The position numbers were made by a program, and so were the translations under genes. From Variovorax beijingensis (GTDB lineage: Bacteria > Pseudomonadota > Gammaproteobacteria > Burkholderiales > Burkholderiaceae_C): 64,000 nucleotides of DNA. The first letter of the stretch is position 1. Each line of letters opens with the position of its first letter. The DNA lies in the NCBI RefSeq assembly GCF_003951285.1, contig NZ_RXFQ01000015.1:1-64000 (forward strand), given 5' to 3'. Below the pieces are notes generated by a model that was given only the letters and a program-made list of their open reading frames with translations, had not been told where the DNA came from and searched no databases. Below are positions 26,113 to 34,749 of the stretch, in pieces.

Positions 26113-26994
26113 ATGTTGTCATTGTTTGCACTGCACGCATCAAATCGCTTCGTCCACATCACGGAGGTCGAGCGCGGCCTTGCCTGCGACTGCCGATGCG
26201 CAATCTGCGGCGAGGTCGTCGTTGCGCGCCAAGGGGATCAGCGCGAGCACCATTTCGCTCACAGCTCCAATGCCGAGCCGTGTGCGTCGAACTACGAATC
26301 GGACCTGCACCGCTTCGCCAAGCGCGTGATCCTTGACGCGGGTGGCCTTGTGGTACCGGTGACTGCGGCCGCCGCACAAGTTCTCGGCTTTGGAGACAAC
26401 CAGGCGTCGTCCATCCTCTTGACGTGCGCGGACATCAAAGAGGAAGTTGCCATTGACGACCGGCGGCCCGACCTGCTGGCGACCACAACGGAGGGTGTCG
26501 GCGTGGCTTTTGAGATCGCCTACTCATCCTTTTGCGACGTGGAGAAGCGTCAGGCATACGAGAACATGCAACTGCCGGCGCTCGAGATCGACCTGCGGGC
26601 GTTCACACCTTCCGCTTTTGACGTGACACAGGTCAAGCGCGCCGTTCTGGAGGACGTCGCCTGCAAGTGCTGGCTCTGGCCGGCTCGCCCAGACGCCGCG
26701 GCGGTGACTGAGCAGTTGCCAGCGTTTTCGCCTGCTGCGCTGGCAGCGCAGCGGCACTTCCTGCCCGAGGAGATCGTGACGATCCGCGGACGCTGGATCT
26801 CGGTCAAGGAGCTCCCCAGCGGCGACATCGCCATCAAGGCGGTGCGGTTCGACCCTGACATCGTCTCAGCAGTGCGCACGGTCGCACGAGCTCACTATGG
26901 GCGATACCGCGAGGCACACCACAACTGGGTAATTCCTCGTTTTCGAGCGGATGCTGCTCGGGCGCATCTGCGAGCAATTGCGTCCGCCACGTAG
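26113..26994 (+). CDS. CoiA-like nuclease-fold protein
   Basis: The 293-residue protein matches the architecture of competence-protein CoiA relatives. It has an N-terminal zinc segment CRCAICGEVVVARQGDQREH with HFAH, then a restriction-endonuclease-like core with Asp in IDDRRPDLLA and Glu in VGVAFEIAYSS. The family is found both in competence loci and as stand-alone accessory or defence genes; no other competence gene is adjacent. A GGAG site lies six bases before the ATG. Family assignment is good; function is inferred only in outline. Confidence 0.75.
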   Translation: MLSLFALHASNRFVHITEVERGLACDCRCAICGEVVVARQGDQREHHFAHSSNAEPCASNYESDLHRFAKRVILDAGGLVVPVTAAAAQVLGFGDNQASSILLTCADIKEEVAIDDRRPDLLATTTEGVGVAFEIAYSSFCDVEKRQAYENMQLPALEIDLRAFTPSAFDVTQVKRAVLEDVACKCWLWPARPDAAAVTEQLPAFSPAALAAQRHFLPEEIVTIRGRWISVKELPSGDIAIKAVRFDPDIVSAVRTVARAHYGRYREAHHNWVIPRFRADAARAHLRAIASAT

Positions 26995-27375
26995 TCGTGG
27001 CGTCGGCGCAAGCTCTATACCTAGATTCTTCCTATTTTATCCGGGTAATATAAATTCGCCATCACTGCAGAAAAACTGAGTTTCATGAAGCGGGGGAGCC
27101 GGGCGGAACCTGGTCACCGTTTCTCTGCTCCTATCACAATCAAAAACGATGTGTCGCGCGCGCCGTCAGAGGTAGAGTGGCGCCAAGTCGTTGATTTCAA
27201 AAGAATCAGGGTTCCATTCCCAGTGAAAAAAGTTCCAAGCCCAGTGAAAACCGACAGGATCGCCGTCCGGCTGACAGCTTTGGCTATCGGTGCGATAGAA
27301 ACTCAGGGGGAACCCTTGGCTTAGCACTCCCTCTAATCGAGTGCTAATATGCCCAATACAAAGGAGTTTCCCCTG
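26995..27375. promoter_or_regulatory. rpoH upstream region with a 21-base-period direct repeat
   Basis: No gene is seen in these 381 bases. At 27211-27229 and 27232-27250 two 19-base repeats of the form GTTCCA-NN-CCCAGTGAAAA differ at two positions and are exactly 21 bases apart, two helical turns. They lie 70 bases upstream of the CIRCE element and may be activator sites. This stretch also marks the junction between accessory DNA and core genes. Confidence 0.5.
27321..27347 (+). promoter_or_regulatory. CIRCE operator of rpoH
   Basis: The sequence TTAGCACTC-N9-GAGTGCTAA is a perfect CIRCE inverted repeat, the binding site of the repressor HrcA. A TTAGCA/TAATAT pair (27321 and 27345, spacing 18) could form a sigma-70 promoter overlapped by the operator. 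HrcA would therefore repress rpoH, linking the two heat-shock circuits. Confidence 0.93.
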
Positions 27376-28317
27376 ATGACCACGCTGTCTGGAGCCTCTG
27401 CCAACCAGCTCGCCGTCGCCAATCCATGGTCGATGGTGCCGCCGCTGGGCAACCTGGATGCTTATATTTCGGCCGCCAACCGCCTGCCGATGCTCACGCT
27501 CGAAGAAGAGCAGGGCTTCGCACGCCGCTTGCGCGACCACAACGACCTCGAAGCGGCCGGTGCGCTGATCCTCTCGCACCTGCGCCTCGTGGTGTCCATT
27601 TCGCGCCAATACCTGGGCTACGGGCTGCCTCACGGCGACCTGATCCAGGAAGGCAACGTCGGCCTCATGAAGGCCGTGAAGCGCTTCGACCCCGACCAGG
27701 GGGTGCGGCTCGTGAGCTACGCCATGCACTGGATCAAGGCCGAGATCCACGAGTACATCCTGAAGAACTGGCGCATGGTCAAGGTCGCGACGACCAAGGC
27801 CCAGCGCAAGCTGTTCTTCAACCTGCGCTCGATGAAGCAGGGCTTCAAGGCCGACTCGGCCGCGGCCGACAACGGCACGCACCGCGACACGCTGAGCCCC
27901 GACGAGGTGTCGCAAATGGCGACCCGGCTCAACGTCAAGCCCGAAGAAGTGCTGGAAATGGAAACCCGCCTGTCGGGCGGCGACGTGCTGCTCGATCCGG
28001 GTCCATCGGACGACGGCGACGAGGCCTTCGGCCCGATCGCGTACCTGGCCGACGCCACGCAGGAGCCGACCGCCCTGCTCGAGTCGCAACAGCGCGACCG
28101 GCTCTCGAGCGACGGCATTGCCACCGCACTCGAAGCGCTGGACGACCGCAGCCGCCGCATCGTCGAAGAGCGCTGGCTCAAGGTCAACGACGACGGTTCG
28201 GGCGGCATGACGCTGCACGACCTGGCGGCCGTGTATGGCGTGAGCGCCGAGCGCATTCGCCAGATCGAAGTCGCGGCCATGAAGAAGATGAAGAAGGCGC
28301 TGGCCAACTACGCCTGA
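27376..28317 (+). CDS. rpoH: RNA polymerase heat-shock sigma factor RpoH (sigma-32)
   Basis: The 313-residue sigma-32 protein directs transcription of chaperone and protease genes. Region 2 is LRLVVSISRQYLGYGLPHGD with LIQEGNVGLMKAVKRFDPDQ, the RpoH box region reads KAQRKLFFNLRSMKQ, and region 4 ends in YGVSAERIRQIEVAAMKKMK. The ATG at 27376 is preferred because AAGGAG stands ten bases before it; an in-frame start nine codons upstream would sit just after the CIRCE element. Length is somewhat over the E. coli protein (284) because of an insert near residues 205-235. A strong terminator follows the gene. Confidence 0.97.
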   Translation: MTTLSGASANQLAVANPWSMVPPLGNLDAYISAANRLPMLTLEEEQGFARRLRDHNDLEAAGALILSHLRLVVSISRQYLGYGLPHGDLIQEGNVGLMKAVKRFDPDQGVRLVSYAMHWIKAEIHEYILKNWRMVKVATTKAQRKLFFNLRSMKQGFKADSAAADNGTHRDTLSPDEVSQMATRLNVKPEEVLEMETRLSGGDVLLDPGPSDDGDEAFGPIAYLADATQEPTALLESQQRDRLSSDGIATALEALDDRSRRIVEERWLKVNDDGSGGMTLHDLAAVYGVSAERIRQIEVAAMKKMKKALANYA

Positions 28318-28340
28318 GCCTGCCTCCCGCGTTTCACCCG

Positions 28341-28370
28341 AAAAAGCCCGGCCGCATGCCGGGCTTTTTC
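28341..28370. terminator. Bidirectional terminator between rpoH and the DNA alkylation repair gene
   Basis: AAAAAGCCCGGC-CGCAT-GCCGGGCTTTTT forms a GC-rich hairpin with an A-run on one side and a T-run on the other. It can end transcripts arriving from both rpoH (plus) and the minus-strand oxidase block. Confidence 0.92.
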
Positions 28371-29208
28371 ATGCCTGTTTGGCCAACGTGCGCAGCGCCC
28401 GCTTGGCGATGTACCGGGTGGCCGGCGTGTCCGATTCGGCCATCCAGCGCGCGCAGAGCCGGTCGACCCACTCGGGCTGGGTCTTGCTCGCATCGTTGAG
28501 CCAGTTGGCCACAGAGTTCTGCACGTAGCGGCTGGCATCGGCCCGCAGCGGCTCGAGGAGCGGCAGCGCGCGCCAGGGCTCGGCCTTGAGCGCATCGATC
28601 TGCGCGCACCAGACGCCGCGCGGACGCGTGAGTTCGCTGGCAAAGCGGCGGATGTTCGGATCGGCATCGGCCGTCCACGGCTGCAGCAGCGCGAGCGATT
28701 CGTCGAGCGAGGCGATGACCGCATCGCGCACAGCCATCCAGGCGATTTCCCGCACGCCGAAATGCGGATCGGCGGCAAAACGCCGCACCGCCTCCAGCTG
28801 CGCCGCCAGCGGCAGGCCCGAGAGCGTGACCCACTGCGCGGCCCAGCAGCGCGCCACGTCGCTTGCGTGCGTCGCCAGCCGGTGGGCGACCGCATCGCGC
28901 TCGGCATGCAGCGCCGCCAGGTCGTAGAGCGCGCGCGCAATGTGGCCGTGCCGCTGCATCGGCTTGAACGCGCCGAGCATGGCGATGGTGTCGGCCAGCC
29001 GCTCGCTGGCCGGATCGAGCCCGACGTGGGCCGCCACGCTGCGCGCAAGCTGCGGCAGCTCGAGTGCCATGAATTCGTTGAGGTTGACGGTCTCCAGCAG
29101 CCCGTCGTTGAGCGCGCGCAGCACCTCGGGCGGAATGAGCGCGATGCGGAAGGCACCCCTGCGCGCCTTCAGGTGCTCGACGGAGGCCAGGGCAACGGCG
29201 GCGTCCAT
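28369..29208 (-). CDS. DNA alkylation repair protein, AlkD-like HEAT repeat
   Basis: The 279-residue helical protein shows the pattern of HEAT-like repeats of AlkC/AlkD-type proteins (FRIALIPPEVLRALNDGLLE, then FGVREIAWMAVRDAV and YVQNSVANWLNDASKTQPEW). Such proteins remove or bind bulky or cationic alkylated bases without base flipping. It starts nine bases after the sco1 stop, so it ends the oxidase assembly transcript, an odd position for a repair gene. The open frame continues far upstream in an antisense-like composition; the ATG at 29208 is the sensible start. Confidence 0.8.
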   Translation of the reverse strand: MDAAVALASVEHLKARRGAFRIALIPPEVLRALNDGLLETVNLNEFMALELPQLARSVAAHVGLDPASERLADTIAMLGAFKPMQRHGHIARALYDLAALHAERDAVAHRLATHASDVARCWAAQWVTLSGLPLAAQLEAVRRFAADPHFGVREIAWMAVRDAVIASLDESLALLQPWTADADPNIRRFASELTRPRGVWCAQIDALKAEPWRALPLLEPLRADASRYVQNSVANWLNDASKTQPEWVDRLCARWMAESDTPATRYIAKRALRTLAKQA

Positions 29209-29216
29209 GGGGCCGG

Positions 29217-29834
29217 TCAGGACTTGAGCAGCGCCTTCACGTCCGACACCATCGGCGCCACGCCGGCGCCATAGCGCGCATAGAGCCGCAGCCGGCCGCT
29301 GGTGTCGTAGACGAAGCTGGCGGCCGAATGGTCCATCGAATAGCTCGTGGGGGTCTTGCCCTCGACCTTCTTGTAGTAGACCTTGAAGTCCTTGGCGACC
29401 GCGGCAAGCTGGTCGGCCGTGGGAATCAGCGCGACGAAGCCCGGGTCGAATGCGCCCATGTAGGCCTTGAGCACCTCGGGCGTGTCGCGCGCCGGGTCGA
29501 CCGTGACGAACAGCACCTGCAGCTTGTCGCCATCGCCGCCGAGCTGCTGCTTGACCTGCGCCATCTCGGTCATGGTGGTGGGGCAGACGTCGGGGCATTG
29601 CGCGTAGCCGAAGAACAGCACGACCACCTTGCCCTTGAAGTCGGCCAGCGTACGCAGCTTGCCGTCGGCATCCTTCAGCGAGAAGTCGCGGGCATAGTCG
29701 GCGCCGGTGATGTCGACCGCATTGAAGCTGGGCTTGGGTTCGCTGCAGGCCGAAAGCCCGAGGCCCAGGGTGGCGGCCATGCCGGCCCAGCCCGCACCGC
29801 CGGCAATCAGTTTCAGGGCATTTCGCTTGTTCAT
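29217..29834 (-). CDS. SCO1/SenC family copper chaperone
   Basis: SCO proteins deliver copper to the CuA centre of cytochrome oxidase subunit II. The 205-residue product has a lipoprotein-like signal ending GLGLSACSEPKP, the copper-binding CPDVCPTT near residue 75 and the distal His in YSMDHSAAS near 165, in a thioredoxin fold. The ATG at 29834 gives MNKRNALKLI, a normal signal start. It follows cyoE in the same direction, with a 28-base gap. Confidence 0.92.
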   Translation of the reverse strand: MNKRNALKLIAGGAGWAGMAATLGLGLSACSEPKPSFNAVDITGADYARDFSLKDADGKLRTLADFKGKVVVLFFGYAQCPDVCPTTMTEMAQVKQQLGGDGDKLQVLFVTVDPARDTPEVLKAYMGAFDPGFVALIPTADQLAAVAKDFKVYYKKVEGKTPTSYSMDHSAASFVYDTSGRLRLYARYGAGVAPMVSDVKALLKS

Positions 29835-29862
29835 GGGCACGGGCATTCGATCAGTCAATCAA

Positions 29863-30768
29863 TCAGCGGAGGTAGTGGTCGACGAGCAGGGCCGCGAACA
29901 GCACGCTCAGGTGGATCAGCGAGAACCGGAAGGTCTTGCGCGCCAGCGCATCGGAATAGTTGCGCCAGAGCGCGAAGGCGTAGCCCGTGAAGCCGATGCT
30001 CACGCCTACCGCCACCGCCAGGTAGAGCCAGCCGCTCATGCCGTAGATGAAAGGCATCAGGCAGGCCGCGAACAAAATGAAGGTGTAGAGCAGCACCTGC
30101 AGCCGCGTGAACTCGTTGCCGTGCGTGACGGGCAGCATCGGTAGCCCGGCCTTGCGGTAGTCCTCGACGCGGTAGAGCGCCAGCGCCCAGAAATGCGGCG
30201 GCGTCCACAGGAAGATGATCAGGAACAGGATCAGCGCCTCGGGGCCCACGTCGCCGGTCATCGCGGCCCAGCCCAGCACCGGCGGCATCGCGCCCGAGGC
30301 GCCGCCGATCACGATGTTCTGCGGCGTCAGCGGCTTGAGGATCACGGTGTAGATCACCGCATAGCCGACGAAGGTGGCAAAGGTCAGCCACATGGTGAGC
30401 GGATTGACCTGGAACCACAGCAGCGCCGAACCGGCCGCGCACAGCAGCGCCGAGAACACCAGCGCCTGCAGGTCGCTGAGCTGCCCGCGCGCCGTGGGGC
30501 GCCAGGCGGTGCGCTTCATCTTGGCGTCGATGCCCTTCTCGACCAGGCAGTTGAACGCCGCCGCCGCTCCCGCCACCAGCCAGATGCCGATGCAGGCCAG
30601 CACGGCGCGCTGCACGTCGGCCCACGAGGGCAGCCCAGGCACGGCCAGCACCATGCCGATGAGGGCGCAGAAGACAATCAGCTGCACCACGCGCGGCTTG
30701 GTCAGCGCATAGAACTGGCGCAGCACGTTGGCGGTGCTTGTCTGCTGCACGGAAATCGGCGTGCTCAC
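29863..30768 (-). CDS. cyoE: Heme O synthase (protoheme IX farnesyltransferase)
   Basis: CyoE/CtaB adds a farnesyl group to heme b, giving heme O for the oxidase. The 301-residue UbiA-type membrane protein has YALTKPRVVQLIVFCALIGM, the catalytic Asp-rich stretch AFNCLVEKGIDAKMKRTAWR and the second motif LWTPPHFWALALYRVEDYRK, in about eight to nine membrane helices. The start is a GTG at 30768 overlapping the ctaA stop (GTGA). Confidence 0.95.
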   Translation of the reverse strand: MSTPISVQQTSTANVLRQFYALTKPRVVQLIVFCALIGMVLAVPGLPSWADVQRAVLACIGIWLVAGAAAAFNCLVEKGIDAKMKRTAWRPTARGQLSDLQALVFSALLCAAGSALLWFQVNPLTMWLTFATFVGYAVIYTVILKPLTPQNIVIGGASGAMPPVLGWAAMTGDVGPEALILFLIIFLWTPPHFWALALYRVEDYRKAGLPMLPVTHGNEFTRLQVLLYTFILFAACLMPFIYGMSGWLYLAVAVGVSIGFTGYAFALWRNYSDALARKTFRFSLIHLSVLFAALLVDHYLR

Positions 30769-31982
30769 GCGGCGGCCTCCCTCTGGTTGTTGTGTGGGGC
30801 GCCGGGCGCCTTGTCCGTGTCGTGTGCGATAGCAGCCACGGCCCCGCGGCGGCTCTCGCACAGCGCCCATGTCAGCACCACGGCCAGCGCCGCGGCGCCC
30901 CCGGTGTGCAGGACCGCGGCGACCAGCGGCCAGCCGAGCAGCACGTTGCCCAGGCCCGTGGCAAGCTGGAGCAGCGCAAGCCCCGCGAGCCAGTGCGCCT
31001 GCGGCCGCAGCGGCGGCGTGCGGCGCAGCTGCCACGCGAGCACGCCCAGCGCGGCGAACACGGCATATGCCATCAGCCGGTGCACGTAGTGGATGGCGGT
31101 GAGCGCTGAAAAATCGAGCGGCACGCCATTGCCGGTCACGCCCAGGTGGCGCCAGATCTCGAAGCCCTGGGCAAAATTCATCGGCGGCCACCAGCTGCCC
31201 TGGCAGGTCGGGAACTGGGTGCAGGCCAGCACGGCGTAGTTGGTGCTGACCCAGCCGCCGAGCGCAATCTGCAGCAGCAGCAGAGCCGAAGTGGCGATCA
31301 GCCCGTTGCGCAGCGCAGGCGACACGGGCGTGGGCAGGCGGTCGGCGGCGGCCTGCCGGTAGCGCACGGCCTGGATGCACAGCAGCACCAGCAGCACCAC
31401 GGCGCCCAGCAGGTGCAGCGTGACAATGGCGGGAAAGAGCTTCCAGGTGACCGTGAGCGCCCCGAACGCGCCCTGCAGGCAGACCCAGACCAGTGTCAGG
31501 GCGGGCCACCATGCACTGAGCGTGGCGTGCTCGCCGCCGGCCGGCGCGGGCACGCGGCGCTGGCGCCGCCGCACGATCCAGGTGGCGCCCGCCAGAGCGA
31601 GGATCAGCACGCCGACGCCGGTGGCCAGGTAGCGGTGCACCATCTCGACCCAGGCCTTGCTGTGCGTGACCGGGCCGGTCGGCTGGGCCGACTGCGCCAT
31701 GGCGATCTCGTGGCGCGCGCCCACCGGGCTCGCGTTACCGTAGCAGCCCGGCCAGTCGGGGCAGCCCAGGCCCGAATCGGTGAGCCGGGTGAAAGCGCCG
31801 AACAGCGTGAGGTCGAAGGTGAGGAACAGCGTCAGCACGGTGAGCGCATGCAGCCGGCGCGCCGGTCCGGCGCCCGCGTTGCGGCGCCACACCCACACCA
31901 GCGGGCCGAGCGCGATCAACACGCCGGCAGCCATCAGCCAGGCGATGGGGGTGAGGTCGTAGAGCGAGCCGGTGTCCATCAT
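30765..31982 (-). CDS. ctaA: Heme A synthase, COX15/CtaA family
   Basis: This enzyme oxidises the methyl group of heme O to give heme A. The 405-residue membrane protein has eight helices with the conserved segments GAFTRLTDSGLGCPDWPGCY, VEMVHRYLATGVG, ATVTLHLL-like FPAIVTLHLLGAV and AIHYVHRLMAY, which carry the heme-ligand histidines. It is followed directly by cyoE, so the two steps of heme A synthesis are made together. Confidence 0.95.
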   Translation of the reverse strand: MMDTGSLYDLTPIAWLMAAGVLIALGPLVWVWRRNAGAGPARRLHALTVLTLFLTFDLTLFGAFTRLTDSGLGCPDWPGCYGNASPVGARHEIAMAQSAQPTGPVTHSKAWVEMVHRYLATGVGVLILALAGATWIVRRRQRRVPAPAGGEHATLSAWWPALTLVWVCLQGAFGALTVTWKLFPAIVTLHLLGAVVLLVLLCIQAVRYRQAAADRLPTPVSPALRNGLIATSALLLLQIALGGWVSTNYAVLACTQFPTCQGSWWPPMNFAQGFEIWRHLGVTGNGVPLDFSALTAIHYVHRLMAYAVFAALGVLAWQLRRTPPLRPQAHWLAGLALLQLATGLGNVLLGWPLVAAVLHTGGAAALAVVLTWALCESRRGAVAAIAHDTDKAPGAPHNNQREAAA

Positions 31983-31988
31983 GCAGTG

Positions 31989-32672
31989 CTAGCGGCCGGG
32001 CTCGTCCCAGGAGGCGGAGGCGCGCAGCAGGCGGTCGAGGTCGCGCTTGGCGCGGCTGGCGCCTGCGGCGTCCATGCGGGCCGGAAAACGCATCATCCAG
32101 TTGCCCATCGGATCGATCACGTACAGGTGCTCGGCCAGCCCATGGCCCGGGACCGGCGCGAGCCACCTGGCGAGCTGCTCGGCCGGCACGCGCAGCACGG
32201 TGGCGCCGCGCAGGCCGTTGTCCAGCCGCGCCGGAACGGGCGCCGCATCGCTCACGAGCCAGACGCGGTCGAGCCGGTCCTTCTCGCGGCCCAGGCTCTC
32301 GCGCAGTTGGCGCTGCAGATAGAGCTGCTGTTCGCAGAGCGCATCGCAGGCCGCATCGGCCACCGCCACCAGCAGCCACTGGCCCTTGAGCGTGGCGAAG
32401 TCGACCGGCGCACCGTTGCGGTCCGTCGCGGTCAATGCCGGCAGCGTGCGCTGCGGATCGATGAGCTCGCCGTAGACGCTGCGCCCCTCGGGCCGGATCA
32501 CGTAATAGGTGAAGTACGACGCGATGACGGGCGCGGCGCACATCAGCATCACGGCAATCATCTTCCAGCGCCCGACCACGGTGCGGCGGCCCTCGGCGCC
32601 GTCGAGCGCCTGGTTGGGCGACGGCATCGAGTGCACCGTCAGGCCCAGCGGTTCGTCAGAGGCTGCGTTCAT
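31989..32672 (-). CDS. SCO-like membrane-anchored cytochrome oxidase assembly protein
   Basis: The 227-residue protein has one N-terminal membrane helix (MIAVMLMCAAPVIASYFTYY) and a periplasmic thioredoxin-like domain with ACDALCEQQLYL in the place of the SCO CxxxC motif and LYVIDPMGNWMMRFP at the C-terminal end. The SCO distal His is not obvious. It stands between SURF1 and ctaA. I infer a role in copper or thiol handling for oxidase assembly, distinct from the true SCO1 gene at 29.2 kb. The ATG at 32672 lies inside the end of the SURF1 gene (17-base overlap). Confidence 0.75.
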   Translation of the reverse strand: MNAASDEPLGLTVHSMPSPNQALDGAEGRRTVVGRWKMIAVMLMCAAPVIASYFTYYVIRPEGRSVYGELIDPQRTLPALTATDRNGAPVDFATLKGQWLLVAVADAACDALCEQQLYLQRQLRESLGREKDRLDRVWLVSDAAPVPARLDNGLRGATVLRVPAEQLARWLAPVPGHGLAEHLYVIDPMGNWMMRFPARMDAAGASRAKRDLDRLLRASASWDEPGR

Positions 32673-33465
32673 CGCGTGCGCGGCGCCGCGAGCGGCGGTA
32701 GGGGGAAATGATTTGGAACCAGACATAGAGGATGACCACGAGGGCGGAAAGCCCGAACCACTGGAATGCATAGCCGTAGTGCTTCTCCAGACCCAGAGCG
32801 GGGGCCGGCCAGTCGCGCTGCAACCCCTCGGAAGCGGGGCCGACCTGCTGCAGCGACACATCGGTTCGCAGCGGCAGCTTGGTTTCGGCGCGGAACGCTT
32901 CCAGGTCGAGATTCTGCCGGATGGGCGAAGACCCCGCGGATTCCGGTGCCGAGGCGGCCGCGGCCGGCTTGCCGAGCTCGAACAAATGGCCCGGCGGCGG
33001 CTCGATCAGGCCCGTGACTTCGACGATACCCGGCGGCGTCTCGACCGCGCCCAGTTGCGTGCGGTCGTTGAAATTGCGCTGCACCCAGCCGCGCTGGATC
33101 ATCACGGCCTGGTCGCTGGCTTCCAGGGCGAACGGCGTCAGCACGTAGAAACCCGGCACGCCATGCATCTGCCGGTTGTCCAGGTAGACCGTCTGGGGCG
33201 TCAGCCAGAGGCCGCGCAGCCGCACGGGCCGGTGCAACTCGCCGGCCGGCGCCTCGAGCGCCAGGAACTCGGCCTGGACCAGCGGCGCCTTCTGCTTCTG
33301 GGCCTCGATCTCGGCCTGCAGCGCCTCCTTCTGCGCGGCGCGCGACAGCTGCCAGCGTCCCAGCGACACCGTGGCGGAAAGGGCCAGCACGGCGGCCAGC
33401 GTGACCAGCAGGAAGCGGCCCCGCCTCGGCCTCGATCGGGCGGGGTGAAGGGGTTGCGGCGTCAC
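32656..33465 (-). CDS. SURF1 family cytochrome oxidase assembly protein
   Basis: SURF1 helps insert heme A into oxidase subunit I. The 269-residue product has the family layout: an N-terminal membrane helix (FLLVTLAAVLALSATVSLGRWQ), a periplasmic domain with VRLRGLWL and YVLTPFAL, and a C-terminal helix (FQWFGLSALVVILYVWFQII). The start is taken as the GTG at 33465; no ATG with a good ribosome site is available, and the open frame runs on upstream through the coxC region in another frame. It is divergent from the small DUF2909 gene. Confidence 0.88.
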   Translation of the reverse strand: MTPQPLHPARSRPRRGRFLLVTLAAVLALSATVSLGRWQLSRAAQKEALQAEIEAQKQKAPLVQAEFLALEAPAGELHRPVRLRGLWLTPQTVYLDNRQMHGVPGFYVLTPFALEASDQAVMIQRGWVQRNFNDRTQLGAVETPPGIVEVTGLIEPPPGHLFELGKPAAAASAPESAGSSPIRQNLDLEAFRAETKLPLRTDVSLQQVGPASEGLQRDWPAPALGLEKHYGYAFQWFGLSALVVILYVWFQIISPYRRSRRRARDERSL

Positions 33466-33501
33466 TGGAGTGGATGAGGCGTGCGGCCGATAATGGGGGT
33501 C

Positions 33502-33723
33502 ATGAAATATTTCATTGCCCTGGTTTTCGTGGGCATCTTCGCGAGCCTTGCCTTCGCGCTCTTCTACATGCTGAAAGACGGGCGCAACGGACGCGCCAAG
33601 AGCGGCGGCATGGCGCGCGCGCTCACCTTTCGGATCGGCCTGTCGGTGTTTTTGTTCCTCTGCATGCTGCTGGCCTGGAAATTCGGCTACATCCAGCCCA
33701 CCGGGCTCCCGCTCGGCAAGTAG
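33502..33723 (+). CDS. Twin transmembrane protein, DUF2909 type
   Basis: The 73-residue protein has two membrane helices (FIALVFVGIFASLAFALFYM and GLSVFLFLCMLLAWKFGYI) joined by a basic loop (KDGRNGRAKSGGMARAL). This is the DUF2909 pattern seen in beta- and gammaproteobacterial oxidase loci. It is the only plus-strand gene inside the oxidase block and ends at its own terminator. The function is unknown; an oxidase-assembly role is inferred from position. Confidence 0.82.
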   Translation: MKYFIALVFVGIFASLAFALFYMLKDGRNGRAKSGGMARALTFRIGLSVFLFLCMLLAWKFGYIQPTGLPLGK

Positions 33724-33749
33724 ATGGTGCTCGTTCCACGAGAACCATG

Positions 33750-33777
33750 AAAAAGGCGCCTTCCGGCGCCTTTTTTT
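33750..33777. terminator. Bidirectional terminator between the DUF2909 gene and coxC
   Basis: AAAAAGGCGCC-TTCC-GGCGCCTTTTTTT forms a short GC hairpin with an A-run and a T-run, serving the plus-strand DUF2909 gene and the minus-strand coxC transcript. Confidence 0.92.
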
Positions 33778-33797
33778 CTGCATGCCGCGGGGTTCGC

Positions 33798-34679
33798 TCA
33801 AAGCCAGTACACCAGCATGTAGAGGCCGAGCCACACCACGTCGACGAAGTGCCAGTACCAGGCCGCGCCCTCGAAGCCGAAATGGCGTTCCGGCGTGAAG
33901 TGGCCCTTCTGCAGGCGCAGCGTGATGAACAGCAGCATCAGCATGCCGATGAACACGTGCAGGCCGTGGAAGCCGGTCAGCATGAAGAAGGTCGAACCGT
34001 AGGCGCCGGAACTGAGCTTGAGGTTCAGGTCGGTGTACAGGTGGTGGTACTCGTAGCCCTGCACGCCCAGGAAGAGCACGCCGAGCAGCACGGTGAGCCA
34101 CATGAAGCGGATGGTCTGGGCACGATGGCCGGCACGCAGCGCGTGGTGGGCAATGGTGAGCGTCACGCCCGAGCTCAGCAGGAGCGCGGTGTTGATCGTG
34201 GGCAGCCAGAACGGGCCGACGGTCTGGAAGGGCTCGACGATGTCGGCCGGCGAACCGGTGGCGCCGGCCGCAACGCTGGGCCAGACGGCCTTGAAGTCGG
34301 GCCAGAGCAGCGCGTTCTCAAGGCTGCCGAGCGCCGGCAGCGAATGGGTGCGGGTCCACCACAGCGCGGTGAAGAAGGCGCCGAAGAACATCACTTCGGA
34401 GAAGATGAACCAACTCATGCTCCAGCGGAACGAGAGGTCGATCTTGTGGCCGTACTGGCCGCTTTCGCTCTCGCCGATGGCGGCGCGGAACCACACGAAC
34501 AGCGTGGCGAGCCACGCGACCATGCCCGCCAGCAGGGACCAGGCGCCCCACTGGTGGCCGTTGATCCACTGGCCCGCGCCGAGAATCACGAAGAACAGGC
34601 CGGTCGCGGCCATGACCGGGTAGGCGGACGGCCCGGGCACAAAGTAGTAGGGCGTGGTGCCGTGGGTGGTTGAACTCAT
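33798..34679 (-). CDS. coxC: Cytochrome c oxidase subunit III
   Basis: The 293-residue subunit has seven membrane helices with the family segments FRWSMSWFIFSEVMFFGAFF, LPTINTALLLSSGVTLTIAH and FFMLTGFHGLHVFIGMLMLL, ending WHFVDVVWLGLYMLVYWL. The ATG at 34679 has AGGAG eight bases upstream; the longer open frame is not real. It follows ctaG and the DUF2970 gene, the usual order in this group, and is followed by a terminator. Confidence 0.96.
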   Translation of the reverse strand: MSSTTHGTTPYYFVPGPSAYPVMAATGLFFVILGAGQWINGHQWGAWSLLAGMVAWLATLFVWFRAAIGESESGQYGHKIDLSFRWSMSWFIFSEVMFFGAFFTALWWTRTHSLPALGSLENALLWPDFKAVWPSVAAGATGSPADIVEPFQTVGPFWLPTINTALLLSSGVTLTIAHHALRAGHRAQTIRFMWLTVLLGVLFLGVQGYEYHHLYTDLNLKLSSGAYGSTFFMLTGFHGLHVFIGMLMLLFITLRLQKGHFTPERHFGFEGAAWYWHFVDVVWLGLYMLVYWL

Positions 34680-34749
34680 ATCAGCTCCTGGCTTTCTTTC
34701 TTCTCTCGATTCGATGGGTTCTGGATGTCGTGGGCCACGCGGGCCGGGT

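Noticed and set aside
27000..27320. tRNA gene as attachment site at the island's right boundary
   Set aside because: No cloverleaf-forming sequence or T-arm motif was recognised here or elsewhere in the window.
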